Positions 25,197-33,082 of a stretch of DNA of 64,000 bases are shown one piece after another (the first letter of the stretch is position 1; each line of letters starts with the position of its first letter). Made by a program: the position numbers and the translations under genes. The stretch comes from Bradyrhizobium jicamae. GTDB lineage: Bacteria; Pseudomonadota; Alphaproteobacteria; Rhizobiales; Xanthobacteraceae. The notes below the pieces were generated by a model. The model did no database searches and had not been told where the DNA came from. It worked only from the letters and a program-made list of their open reading frames with translations. The DNA lies in contig NZ_JAFCKQ010000016.1 in NCBI RefSeq assembly GCF_018130215.1, positions 1 through 64,000 on the forward strand. Reading direction: 5' to 3'.

Positions 25197-26015
25197 TCAG
25201 AAGCAGAGATTGGTGACGGCGTTGCCGCGCTTGTCCTTGATCACATAGGGACAGCGGGCGCGCTCCAGCGCCTTCCTGGCGTCCTCGTCGCCGAGCGCAG
25301 CGGCGCGCTCATAATAGGCTTTCGCCGCGTCGCCATCCTTCGGGCCGCCGCGGCCGGCGGCGGCGAACGCGCCCATCCGTTCCAGCGCGCCCGGATGGTT
25401 CTGAGTCGCGGCCTTCTCGAACAGGGCACGCGCTGCGACATCGTCCTGCGCACCACCCTTGCCTTCTGCCAGCATCATGCCGAGCTGATACTGCGCCTCG
25501 GCATTGGTCTCGGCCGGTTTGGCGAGCAGCTCGCGTGCCTGCGCCGGATCGGCGGCCGCACTTCCGCCGAGCGCAGCGAGATTGCTGACACCGCGCGCAT
25601 TGCCGGCCTGCGCCGCGCGCTCGAACAGCTTGCGCGCCTGCGCTTCGTCCTTCGCGACGCCGGTCCCGTTGCCGTAGAGCACGCCGAGCTCCACCATCGC
25701 CGACGTCGAGCCCTTGTCGGCAGCCCTGCGCCAGGCCGCCGCGGCTTCCGCGGTTTGCCGGTTGGCCGCATAAGCGCGGCCGAGCTCATACGTTGCGCGG
25801 CGCGAGGATTTCGCTGCGATGGCGCAGTATTTGATCGCAGTCGAAACATCCGATGACGCGATCTCGCCGACGCCCTTCACATCGGCCGGCTTGTCGGGAT
25901 CGGTGGGATCGGCGGCGACGCGGTCGCACAGCACGAGGTCGGCCGATTGTGCATGAGCACACGCCGGTGCAACCAGCAGCGCGGCAACGACAATGGCGCG
26001 AAGACGTTTGCTCAT
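25197..26015 (-). CDS. Secreted Sel1-repeat protein
   Basis: A 272-residue protein with a Sec signal (MSKRLRAIVVAALLVAPACAHA) and about five Sel1-type helical repeats such as ATYELGRAYAANRQTAEAAA, AMVELGVLYGNGTGVAKDEA and AQYQLGMMLAEGKGGAQDDV. Sel1 solenoids are protein-interaction scaffolds, here periplasmic. Two Cys at the ends (LVLCDRV, RARCPYV) may cross-link. It is the last gene of the minus-strand run that starts with the GrlR-like gene. Confidence 0.85.
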   Translation of the reverse strand: MSKRLRAIVVAALLVAPACAHAQSADLVLCDRVAADPTDPDKPADVKGVGEIASSDVSTAIKYCAIAAKSSRRATYELGRAYAANRQTAEAAAAWRRAADKGSTSAMVELGVLYGNGTGVAKDEAQARKLFERAAQAGNARGVSNLAALGGSAAADPAQARELLAKPAETNAEAQYQLGMMLAEGKGGAQDDVAARALFEKAATQNHPGALERMGAFAAAGRGGPKDGDAAKAYYERAAALGDEDARKALERARCPYVIKDKRGNAVTNLCF

Positions 26016-26047
26016 GCGCGGCAGGTTGCGTCGGTGGCCCGGCAAAT

Positions 26048-26746
26048 TCAAGGCTCGAGCCCGGTCGCGCGCAGCACCGGCGCAACGTCGGCGGACGCCA
26101 GATAGCGCAGCAAATGATCGGCGACATCGGTGCGCTGTGCGCTTGTCATGCGGCCGGCCGAAAACACCGCCGGCGTCTGCAGGTCGAGTGGGATCGGACC
26201 GATGACCTCGATGCCATCGACCTGCTTCAGCTCGCTGATCTGCTGGACAGCGAGATCGGCCTCGCCGGTGACAAGCCTTTCCGCGGTGAAGCCGGCGGGA
26301 ACGATCACCGCGCGGGCGTTGATTTCGGCCGCGATGCCGAGTCGTTCGATCAGCTGGGCGAACAGGATACCGCTGGCGCCAAGCCGCGAATAAGCCACTG
26401 CCCGCGCCGCCTTCAGCGCCGTGCGCAGCGCGGCCTCGGACCCGATGTCGGGATGCGCGGCACCTGCCTTCACCGCGAGGCCGACATAGGAGCGGGCGAG
26501 ATCGACGCAGCTCTCCGCGATCACCCGGCCCTCGCCGACCATCTCGTCGAGCCCCTCGCGGGTCAGGATCACGAGATCGGCAGCCTCGCCGCCACGCAGA
26601 CGCGCGAGCAGCGCCAAGGTCGGCGCGAAATCGGCATCGATGCGGACACCGCCGTTCGCCGGACAGATCTCGGCAAGCCGGACCACCGCGCCCTTCAGCG
26701 CCAGCGTCGAGAGCACGCGGACCGGGCGATCCATCGACCCGTTCAT
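26048..26746 (-). CDS. ModA-like substrate-binding protein without signal peptide
   Basis: A 232-residue protein with the periplasmic-binding-protein type II pattern of ModA-like proteins: VLSTLALKGAVVRLAEI, LLARLRGGEAADLVILT, SRLGASGILFAQLIERLG, ADLAVQQISEL. No signal peptide is present at the N-terminus (MNGSMDRPVRVLSTLA), so it is probably cytosolic, unlike true transporter-binding proteins. It starts 3 bases after the GrlR-like gene ends and leads on to the Sel1 gene. Ligand unknown. Confidence 0.8.
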   Translation of the reverse strand: MNGSMDRPVRVLSTLALKGAVVRLAEICPANGGVRIDADFAPTLALLARLRGGEAADLVILTREGLDEMVGEGRVIAESCVDLARSYVGLAVKAGAAHPDIGSEAALRTALKAARAVAYSRLGASGILFAQLIERLGIAAEINARAVIVPAGFTAERLVTGEADLAVQQISELKQVDGIEVIGPIPLDLQTPAVFSAGRMTSAQRTDVADHLLRYLASADVAPVLRATGLEP

Positions 26747-26749
26747 GAC

Positions 26750-27454
26750 CTACGCCCGCCGCATCAGCTTGAGCACCGCCGTGAGGCGAAGGCTGCGCTT
26801 GCCGGCGAGCGCCGTGGCATCGAGCACCGCTCCGTCAGCGTCGCAGGTGCCGGCGAAGCCGATCCCGACCTCGTGCCCGCCGAAGACCGGATTCTCGCCG
26901 CGCGCCGGCGTATGCTCCTGGTTCAGGATCTGGCCTTTCCAGCGGCCGTTTTCGGAGGTGTAGCTCCCGAGATAGTAGAAGGACGCGTCGCCGCCGAGGA
27001 TGCGGCCGCGATTGAGCAGCATGACGCCGGTAAGGCCGCCATCGACACCGTCGAGCAGGCGGATGTGGATCGAATAGAGGCCGTCGGTGACGCCGCCCTC
27101 GCCGATGCGGCCGGCGAGCGGGATCTCATCCTTCTGGATCGGCGTCATCACCGACGAGAACGGAACGCCCGGCAATTCCTTCAGCTCACCCTTGAAACGA
27201 TAGAGCTCACCATCCGCCCACCCCTTCGCGATCAGGGTCGCATCATCGGTGCCGGCCATCGCACGATAGGTCGGGTCCGGATTGTGACGAACCGTCTTGA
27301 TTTCGATTGCCACACCGTCGCCGGTCTTCTGGTAAGCCCCGATATGGGCGAACGCGGAGTTGCCGCCGAGCATCTTGCCGTCATGCACGTACATGACGCT
27401 GCGCCCGACCGCTTCGCCGAGTTGAAACCGGACCTTGTAGAAGCCTTCGAACAA
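26750..27454 (-). CDS. GrlR-like protein with internal duplication
   Basis: A protein of about 234 residues made of two similar halves: MFEGFYKVRFQLGEAV through HDGKMLGGNSAFAHIGAYQ and later GLYSIHIRL through NRGRILGGDASFYYLGSYT. The G-(L/F)-Y-x-(V/I)-x-(F/I) and GGD/N-S-x-(F/Y) motifs match the GrlR family (a lipocalin-like fold; GrlR regulates type III secretion in enteric pathogens). No ATG is available: the likely start is TTG at 27454 after gggggcaggcac, with TTG 27478 as alternative. Function here unknown. Confidence 0.7.
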   Translation of the reverse strand: MFEGFYKVRFQLGEAVGRSVMYVHDGKMLGGNSAFAHIGAYQKTGDGVAIEIKTVRHNPDPTYRAMAGTDDATLIAKGWADGELYRFKGELKELPGVPFSSVMTPIQKDEIPLAGRIGEGGVTDGLYSIHIRLLDGVDGGLTGVMLLNRGRILGGDASFYYLGSYTSENGRWKGQILNQEHTPARGENPVFGGHEVGIGFAGTCDADGAVLDATALAGKRSLRLTAVLKLMRRA

Positions 27455-27560
27455 GTGCCTGCCCCCGGCGGCGCCCAATCAGCCGTTGTGTAGCGCGGTT
27501 CATAACGCAGCGAAACCGCTTTCCGCGCGGAGCCGCGCAGCAGCGTCATCAAGACGCAAA

Positions 27561-27590
27561 GGCCCGCCGAGGCTTTCGCCTTGGCGGGCC
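27561..27590 (-). terminator. Rho-independent terminator after glnII
   Basis: Arms ggcccgccgaggc and gccttggcgggcc form a strong stem with a tttc loop. On the minus strand it is followed by a T-rich tail (tttgcgtctt). It is 46 bases downstream of the glnII stop codon at 27637. Confidence 0.85.
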
Positions 27591-27636
27591 GGATTGCAGG
27601 ACCGGACGATGCCGTCCGGGTCTGAGGTCTTGGGTC

Positions 27637-28671
27637 TCAGGCCGCCGCCTTGGCGCCGGTCGGGACCTCGGAGATGGTCTTCAGGATCTGCGAAGCGATC
27701 TGGTAGGGGTCGCCCTGCGAGTTCGGACGGCGATCTTCCAGATAGCCCTTGTAGCTATTGTTGATGAAGGAGTGCGGCACGCGGATTGAAGCGCCGCGGT
27801 CCGCAATGCCGTAGCTGAACTTGTTCCACGGCGCCGTCTCGTGCTTGCCGGTCAGACGCTTGTCGTTGTCCGGTCCGTAGACTGCGATGTGGTCCATCAG
27901 GTTCTTGTCGAACGCCGCCATCAACTTCTCGAAGTACTCCTTGCCGCCGACTTCGCGCATGTACTTGGTCGAGAAGTTGGCGTGCATGCCCGAGCCGTTC
28001 CAGTCGGTGTCGCCCAGCGGCTTGCAATGGAATTCGATGTCGATGCCGTAGCTCTCGGTAAGACGCAGCATCAGGTAGCGTGCCATCCACATCTGGTCGG
28101 CGGCGGTCTTGGAGCCCTTGCCGAAGATCTGGAATTCCCACTGGCCCTTCGCCACCTCGGCGTTGATGCCTTCGTGGTTGATGCCGGCGTAGAGGCAGAG
28201 ATTGAGATGCTCTTCCACGATCTTGCGGGCGACGCTGCCGACGTTCTTGTAGCCGACGCCGGTGTAGTACGGGCCCTGCGGGGCCGGATAACCGGACTCG
28301 GGGAAGCCGAGCGGACGGCCGTCCTTGTAGAAGAAATATTCCTGCTCGAAGCCGAACCAGGCGCCCTCGTCATCGAGGATGGTGGCGCGCTTGTTCGAGG
28401 CATGCGGCGTCTTGCCGTCGGGCATCATGACTTCGCACATCACCAGCACGCCGTTCTCGCGCGCACCGTCGGGATAGACCGCGACCGGCTTCAGCACGCA
28501 GTCAGAGCTGTGGCCTTCAGCCTGCTGGGTGGACGAACCGTCAAAACCCCACAGCGGGAGCTGCTCAAGGGTCGGGAACGACGCGAATTCCTTGATCTGC
28601 GTCTTGCCGCGCAGGCTCGGCGTCGGCGTATATCCGTCAAGCCAGATATACTCGAGCTTGTACTTGGTCAT
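27637..28671 (-). CDS. glnII: Glutamine synthetase type II
   Basis: A 344-residue GSII, the eukaryote-like form found in rhizobia along with GSI; it makes glutamine from glutamate, ammonia and ATP. Expected motifs are present: WGFDGSSTQQAEGHSSD near the N-terminus, EQEYFF, ESGYPAPQGPYY, GINAEVAKGQWEFQ, FHCKPLGDTDWNGSGMH and SIRVPHSF. It ends EVPTGAKAAA. Upstream on the minus strand is a -24/-12 (sigma-54) promoter, consistent with NtrC-controlled expression known for rhizobial glnII. A gstI-like gene lies divergently upstream. Confidence 0.97.
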   Translation of the reverse strand: MTKYKLEYIWLDGYTPTPSLRGKTQIKEFASFPTLEQLPLWGFDGSSTQQAEGHSSDCVLKPVAVYPDGARENGVLVMCEVMMPDGKTPHASNKRATILDDEGAWFGFEQEYFFYKDGRPLGFPESGYPAPQGPYYTGVGYKNVGSVARKIVEEHLNLCLYAGINHEGINAEVAKGQWEFQIFGKGSKTAADQMWMARYLMLRLTESYGIDIEFHCKPLGDTDWNGSGMHANFSTKYMREVGGKEYFEKLMAAFDKNLMDHIAVYGPDNDKRLTGKHETAPWNKFSYGIADRGASIRVPHSFINNSYKGYLEDRRPNSQGDPYQIASQILKTISEVPTGAKAAA

Positions 28672-28764
28672 TGAACCTCTCTGTTGATGATGCAAAACCG
28701 TGAGCAACCGAAAGCCAGTCGGTCGCCGCACGCGTACCCGGCCACCATCGGCCGGTTCCTTCTA

Positions 28765-28780
28765 AGCAATTAAAATGCCA
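28765..28780 (-). promoter_or_regulatory. Sigma-54 (-24/-12) promoter of glnII
   Basis: On the minus strand it reads tggcattttaattgct: GG and GC dinucleotides separated by exactly 10 bases, with TGGC and TTGC context as in the RpoN consensus. The transcription start should be about 28754, giving a leader of roughly 80 bases before the ATG at 28671. NtrC/sigma-54 control of rhizobial glnII is established. Confidence 0.8.
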
Positions 28781-28813
28781 GTCGCTGCAATGCGGCATCC
28801 GCCCGTCTCGCTG

Positions 28814-28830
28814 ATGTCCACTGCGGACAT
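28814..28830. promoter_or_regulatory. Candidate upstream operator ATGTCC-N5-GGACAT
   Basis: Perfect 6-bp inverted repeat with 5-base spacer (atgtccactgcggacat), centred about 68 bases upstream of the predicted glnII transcription start. It does not match the usual NtrC consensus (TGCACC-type), so the bound regulator is uncertain. Confidence 0.4.
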
Positions 28831-29214
28831 TGCATTTTTTGCTGCGACATAGGAGCGCGGCTGGCATGCGCTCAAGGCAGTCGGAATCTGCTTTCGAGGG
28901 TCCTCGGGCGCCCGATTCTCCAGCAAATCGGCGCGACCGGGCGCCCTTCGATTAAAGCCGCGGCAGTCTCGCATGACAGTCGACGTCTTGTCGGCTGGTC
29001 GCCGGCAGCCCTTGCCTCCGCCTGAGCGTCGGCGACCCATGCCCTGCCTCGCAGGAGGCAAATGGAGATATGCTCATGAATTGATCAGAACATGACCACT
29101 TCTTAGTCACCTTGCACCCCATCGGGGCTCGTCCAATATCGAAAAGGAGGCAACTGCGTGTGAAGGAGTCGGGCGCAGCATGGAGGCTTGCGTTCCGACC
29201 AAGAGGGAGACTTG

Positions 29215-29415
29215 ATGATGAACACAGGTTTGGAGCAGGGATCTGCCAAGATCTATCAATTCCCCGCCGGGGGCCGCGCCGCTCTCGGTGGACGCCGCTA
29301 CGGCGAGGTACAGACAGCGCCTGAGCTTGCCGCCCATGTCGAGGTCTCAAGCTGCAGCGAGAGCTGGTACCATCAGGCGGCGATCGACGACGCCAAGCCG
29401 GGCCGGGATCACTGA
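29215..29415 (+). CDS. gstI: GstI-like glutamine synthetase translation inhibitor (DUF2735)
   Basis: A 66-residue protein: an N-terminal SAKIYQFPAGGR motif, an Ala/Arg-rich middle and a C-terminal SCSESWYHQAAIDDAK segment. From memory this matches rhizobial GstI (SATIYQFP... and ...SCWYHDEAV), a small protein that blocks translation of glnII mRNA in Rhizobium leguminosarum. Its position, divergent from and immediately upstream of glnII, is that of gstI. Start 29215 follows agagggagacttg; a second ATG three bases on is equivalent. A terminator lies at 29473-29507. Confidence 0.8.
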   Translation: MMNTGLEQGSAKIYQFPAGGRAALGGRRYGEVQTAPELAAHVEVSSCSESWYHQAAIDDAKPGRDH

Positions 29416-29472
29416 TGCCGGTGCAGCAGAGAGGCGCGACGGGACGCCCAAGGGCCACGTCAGCACAGTAAG

Positions 29473-29507
29473 AAGGGTCGGAACGGAACGTTTCGGCCCT
29501 TTTTTCT
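29473..29507 (+). terminator. Rho-independent terminator after gstI
   Basis: The arms aagggtcggaac and gtttcggccctt pair with two G-U wobbles, and the stem is followed by ttttttctt. It lies 57 bases downstream of the gstI stop. Confidence 0.75.
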
Positions 29508-29632
29508 TATGACGGGTCGTGCGCGGCGCGGACGCGGCCTCGAGAATGGCGCCTCTGCGATAAGTCATATTCTCCCCCCAACAGGGCCGCTATAGACACG
29601 TCCTGCGCATGCCACCCGCACAGGTCTGTCCG

Positions 29633-30379
29633 ATGCAAGAAACCCCTGCACGTCATCTCAATCTCGCCGGCGCCAGCAATTTCCGCGATCTCGGCGGCTA
29701 TCAGACCCGCGACGGCCGCACGCTGCGCTGGCGGCAGCTGTTCCGATCCAATCATCTCGCTCATCTCACCGACCCCGATATCGCCGTGGTGCGCGGGCTT
29801 GGTGTCAGGAGCGCCTTCGACTTTCGCGGCGTCGCCGAACGCGCCGAGGCGCTGTGCGGAATGGCCGAGATCACCGTACATTCGCTGCCCGTCGAACCGA
29901 CCGTCGTTGCCGCGCTGCGCGAGATCGCGGCAAAGGGCCGTCCGCCATCGCGCGACGATGCCGTCGATGTGATGCGCGACTCCTATCGCGGCTATGTGCA
30001 GGACAACACGCCGCGCTATCGCGCACTGTTCGGCCATCTGCTCGAAGACAAGGCCCCGCTCGTGATCCACTGCACCGCAGGCAAGGACCGCACCGGCTTC
30101 GCCTGCGCGCTGATCCTGCACGCGCTCGGCGTGCCCGATGCGGTGATTGCGGACGACTATCTCTTGACCAACCAGTTCTACAGGCGCGATCCGTCGGCCA
30201 GCACCGAACTGCCCGAGGAGGTCAAGCAGGTGCTCGGCGCCGTGCAGCCGGCATTCCTGGCTGCGGCATTCGAGGCGATCGACACCGACTATGGCGATCT
30301 CGAAGGCTATTTCCGTGAAGGCCTCGGGCTCGGTCAGCCCGAGCGCAAGGCACTTGAAGGCCGCTATTTGCAGGCCTGA
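29633..30379 (+). CDS. Tyrosine-protein phosphatase (Y_phosphatase3-like)
   Basis: A 248-residue protein with the cysteine phosphatase P-loop HCTAGKDRTG (Cys 147 nucleophile, Arg 153). The N-terminal NFRDLGGYQTRDGRTLRWRQLFRS is characteristic of the bacterial Y_phosphatase3 group, whose members act on phosphotyrosine proteins or phosphoinositides. ATG 29633 is preferred; an ATG at 29609 adds eight residues. Monocistronic on the plus strand. Confidence 0.9.
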   Translation: MQETPARHLNLAGASNFRDLGGYQTRDGRTLRWRQLFRSNHLAHLTDPDIAVVRGLGVRSAFDFRGVAERAEALCGMAEITVHSLPVEPTVVAALREIAAKGRPPSRDDAVDVMRDSYRGYVQDNTPRYRALFGHLLEDKAPLVIHCTAGKDRTGFACALILHALGVPDAVIADDYLLTNQFYRRDPSASTELPEEVKQVLGAVQPAFLAAAFEAIDTDYGDLEGYFREGLGLGQPERKALEGRYLQA

Positions 30380-30396
30380 ACGAGCTCTGTCGTGAA

Positions 30397-30435
30397 GCGT
30401 TTTCTTGACGCGAACTGGTCTCCACTTCGCTCGAA
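30397..30435. repeat. Fragment of a dispersed Bradyrhizobium-type repeat
   Basis: The stretch gcgttttcttgacgcgaact...ttcgctcgaa closely resembles a short intergenic repeat I recall as abundant in Bradyrhizobium (its complement is near ttcgagcgaagtggacaccg then gttcgcgtcaagaaaacgc). It directly abuts the stop of the gene at 30441. A shorter match, ttcgctcgaaacgct, lies at 46071-46085. The identification is from memory. Confidence 0.5.
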
Positions 30436-30440
30436 GGCGC

Positions 30441-30644
30441 TCAGGCCGCAGCCTCGAGTTCGAGCTCCGCGTCGAGATCGGCGATGACGTCCTCGAATGC
30501 CGAGATCGCCTGCTGGATCGCGGCGATCTGCATCAATTCCCAGCTGCCGACCGGCCCTTTGCGGTTTTGCAACGCCACCACGAGATCGCGCCGCTGCTCC
30601 TTGAGCTGAACGAGCGGTAAACCGTGATCCGGAAGATTTCCCAT
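30441..30644 (-). CDS. Small hypothetical protein, 67 residues
   Basis: A helical protein, MGNLPDHGLPLVQLKEQRRDLVV..., with a long C-terminal helix (IQQAISAFEDVIADLDAELELEAAA) that could form a coiled coil. No family recognised. The start at 30644 follows ggttcagttc, a weak site. It lies alone between the phosphatase and the SGNH hydrolase. Confidence 0.6.
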   Translation of the reverse strand: MGNLPDHGLPLVQLKEQRRDLVVALQNRKGPVGSWELMQIAAIQQAISAFEDVIADLDAELELEAAA

Positions 30645-30749
30645 GAACTGAACCCCTGCCTTGGTCGGTGTTCGCTTCTAGCGGACGGGTTCTGCAAATC
30701 GACTTACGGAACTGTCGCGAATTTTACCGATCGCGCGACACCCGTAGTC

Positions 30750-31439
30750 TTACGTAGTCGGCGTGCGCGCCAGGGCATCATTGATCGCCTCGAACAACGC
30801 CTGGGTCACGCAGCCGGTCGCCCAATCACTGGTGTGAAGCTCCCCGCCATCGTCGAGCTCAGGAAGTAAGACCCCATCCTTGATCCATTGCTTCATCAGC
30901 TCGAAGCGGCGAAACAGGTTGACGTGCTTGTCGGCGGCGACATCGGCGATCATCGCCATGTATTTTTCGGCGAGTTCGGCCTTCGCGGCGATTGCCCGGG
31001 TGAATTGGGAATCCATCACCACGACATCGAGCGGCAGCGCGGCAAGCACGTCGAGTCCAGCCGCGAACGTGGCTTGCACCTCGTCGAAAACGTAGCCGTC
31101 CTTGTAGACGGCATTGGTGCCGACCTGCCAGATCACCAGCGCCGGCGCCTCGGCAACGACGTCAGCCTCGATGCGAGAAAACTCTTCCGGCGCTTCCTGC
31201 CCGCCCACGCCACGATTGATCACATCTATCAGCCGGTCGAAGAATTGCTTCTCGCCCCGCAACAGCATCTCGAGCCGTGGCGGGAACGGCATGACGCCGT
31301 CCGCCCCCGCGGTCGACGACGATCCGAACGCCACCACCTTGATCTTGCGCTGGCGCTTGAGCGCTTTCGCGAAATGCGGGAGGCAGTGCTGGAACTTGAC
31401 TATATCGAAATGCGTTTGGCATGGCCGCGGGTCGGGCAT
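30750..31439 (-). CDS. SGNH/GDSL-like hydrolase
   Basis: About 229 residues with an SGNH fold: block I VVAFGSSSTAGA (nucleophilic Ser), block II with Gly (VINRGVGGQEA), block III IWQVGTNAV (Asn of the oxyanion hole) and a late His (LHTSDWATG) in place of the usual DxxH. These match a hydrolase of esters or acetyl groups. The start is uncertain: ATG 31439 (gaggatgtttgcg upstream) or ATG 31448. No export signal is evident. Confidence 0.75.
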   Translation of the reverse strand: MPDPRPCQTHFDIVKFQHCLPHFAKALKRQRKIKVVAFGSSSTAGADGVMPFPPRLEMLLRGEKQFFDRLIDVINRGVGGQEAPEEFSRIEADVVAEAPALVIWQVGTNAVYKDGYVFDEVQATFAAGLDVLAALPLDVVVMDSQFTRAIAAKAELAEKYMAMIADVAADKHVNLFRRFELMKQWIKDGVLLPELDDGGELHTSDWATGCVTQALFEAINDALARTPTT

Positions 31440-31564
31440 CGCAAACATCCTCTGCGCGAATGAACTCAACAATACCCGCACTACGCCGCAAAACCGGCCG
31501 GCATTGCAAATGAAATCCACCTGATCATAGTGGGCCGCTCATCTCTTGCCTGCACGGAGACACC

Positions 31565-32245
31565 ATGAACGGGAAAGCCATCGTCATAACCGGCGCACTG
31601 GGTGCGCTTGGCAAGGTGGTCGCCGAACAGGCGCTGGCGCGCGGCGCGCGCGTCGCCGGCATCGATCACGCGGCTGCGTCAGCGGCGGCGACGGCCGACC
31701 GGATCGAACTCGGCGGCGTCGATCTCACCGACGCGGCGCAGGCGAAGGCTGCGATCGACAAGGCCGCCGCGCTGTTCGGCCGGCTCGATGCGCTGATCAA
31801 CATCGCAGGCGGCTTCACCTTCGAGGCGATCGCCGACGGCGATCCCGCGACCTGGCAGCGGATGTACGCGCTCAACGTGACGACCGCGCTGAACGCCTCG
31901 CGCGCCGCGATCCCGCATCTCGTCGCCGGCGGCGCAGGCCGCATCATCAATATTGGCGCGCTTGGCGCGCTGCAGGCCGCCTCCGGGATGGGACCCTATG
32001 CCGCCTCGAAGGCCGGTGTGCATCGCCTGACCGAAGCGCTCGCCGCCGAGCTCAAGGGCAAGGTCACCGTCAATGCCGTGCTGCCGTCGATCATCGACAC
32101 CGCGGCCAACCGCGCCGCGATGCCGAAAGCGGATGTTTCCAAATGGGTGACGCCGAAGGAACTGGCCGACGTGATCCTGTTTCTCGCGAGCGACGCCGCC
32201 AGCGCCGTCACCGGCGCGCTGCTTCCGGTCAACGGGCGGGTTTAG
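31565..32245 (+). CDS. SDR family oxidoreductase
   Basis: A 226-residue short-chain dehydrogenase. The cofactor motif is ITGALGALGKVVA (a GxxxGxG variant), followed by LINIAGG, IINIGALGA and YAASKAG with the catalytic Tyr and Lys. The expected catalytic Ser in the fourth motif is replaced by Gly/Ala (INIGALGAL), so catalytic activity is questionable. The C-terminus VTGALLPVNGRV is typical. Substrate unknown. Confidence 0.8.
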   Translation: MNGKAIVITGALGALGKVVAEQALARGARVAGIDHAAASAAATADRIELGGVDLTDAAQAKAAIDKAAALFGRLDALINIAGGFTFEAIADGDPATWQRMYALNVTTALNASRAAIPHLVAGGAGRIINIGALGALQAASGMGPYAASKAGVHRLTEALAAELKGKVTVNAVLPSIIDTAANRAAMPKADVSKWVTPKELADVILFLASDAASAVTGALLPVNGRV

Positions 32246-32386
32246 GGAGCGCTGGCGCGCCGCCCCAGCTCAGTTGGGGATCAGACACGGCAGCACCTGG
32301 GACAAACCCGTTCAGGTCGAGGAGTGCCGTTTCGCGCTATGCTGCTACGATGAGTCGCGGCAGGACAGCCGCCGGAGCACGTCCCG

Positions 32387-33082
32387 TTGGAAACCGCGCT
32401 TTACCTGCCTGTCAAACGCTTCCTCGAAAAGCTCGGCTTCGCGGTCAAGGGCGAGATCGGCGGCTGCGATCTCGTCGCGCTGAGCGCGGGCGATCCGCCG
32501 GTCGTGGTGATCGGCGAGCTCAAGCTCGCCTTCAATCTCGAACTGATCCTGCAGGCGGTCGACCGCGCCGCCGCCGCCGACGAGGTCTGGATCGCCGCGA
32601 AGATCTCCAGCCGCGGCAAGGGCCGCGAGAGCGACGCGCGCTACCGCAACCTCTGCCGCCGGCTCGGCTTCGGCATGCTCGGCGTCTCCGCTACCGGCGA
32701 TGTCGAGGTCCTGGTGAAGCCGCCGACCACGGCTCCACGCCGCAATCCCAAAAAGCGTTCACGCCTGGTCGCCGAGCACCGCAAGCGCAAGGGTGATCCG
32801 GTTGCCGGCGGCTCGACCCGTGCCCCGATCATGACGGCCTATCGCCAGCAGGCGCTGGCATGTGCGTCGGCGCTGTCGGATGGACCGCGGAAGGTTCGCG
32901 ACCTGCGCGCCGAGATCCCCGACGCCGGCAAGATTCTGCTGCACAATGTCTATGGCTGGTTCGACCGCGCCGAGCGCGGCATCTATGGGCTGACCGAGGC
33001 CGGGCGCGCGGCGCTGCAACGCTGGCCGCAGCAGCCGATCGATTTTCGCGTGGAAGCCACATCCCGGGAGGGTGCCGCATGA
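32387..33082 (+). CDS. DUF2161 nuclease-like protein
   Basis: A 231-residue protein beginning METALYLPVKRFLEKLGFAVKGEIGGCDLVAL. The GCDLVAL...VIGELKLAF pattern is the D-(x)n-E-x-K of the PD-(D/E)XK nuclease-like fold; the C-terminal part (KVRDLRAEIPDAGKILLHNV to YGLTEAGRAAL) resembles a winged-helix. Family DUF2161, also annotated as phosphodiesterase. The start codon is TTG at 32387 with ggagcacgtcccg upstream. It overlaps the next gene by 4 bases (ATGA). Confidence 0.8.
   Translation: METALYLPVKRFLEKLGFAVKGEIGGCDLVALSAGDPPVVVIGELKLAFNLELILQAVDRAAAADEVWIAAKISSRGKGRESDARYRNLCRRLGFGMLGVSATGDVEVLVKPPTTAPRRNPKKRSRLVAEHRKRKGDPVAGGSTRAPIMTAYRQQALACASALSDGPRKVRDLRAEIPDAGKILLHNVYGWFDRAERGIYGLTEAGRAALQRWPQQPIDFRVEATSREGAA

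Larger units (their letters stand above)
28672..29214. other. Intergenic control region between glnII and gstI-like gene
   Basis: A 543-base divergent spacer. It contains the glnII -24/-12 promoter (28765-28780) and a 6-5-6 palindrome (28814-28830). A degenerate TGCACC-type sequence near 29108 could be an activator half-site but is too weak to call. Nothing coding is recognised. Confidence 0.6.
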
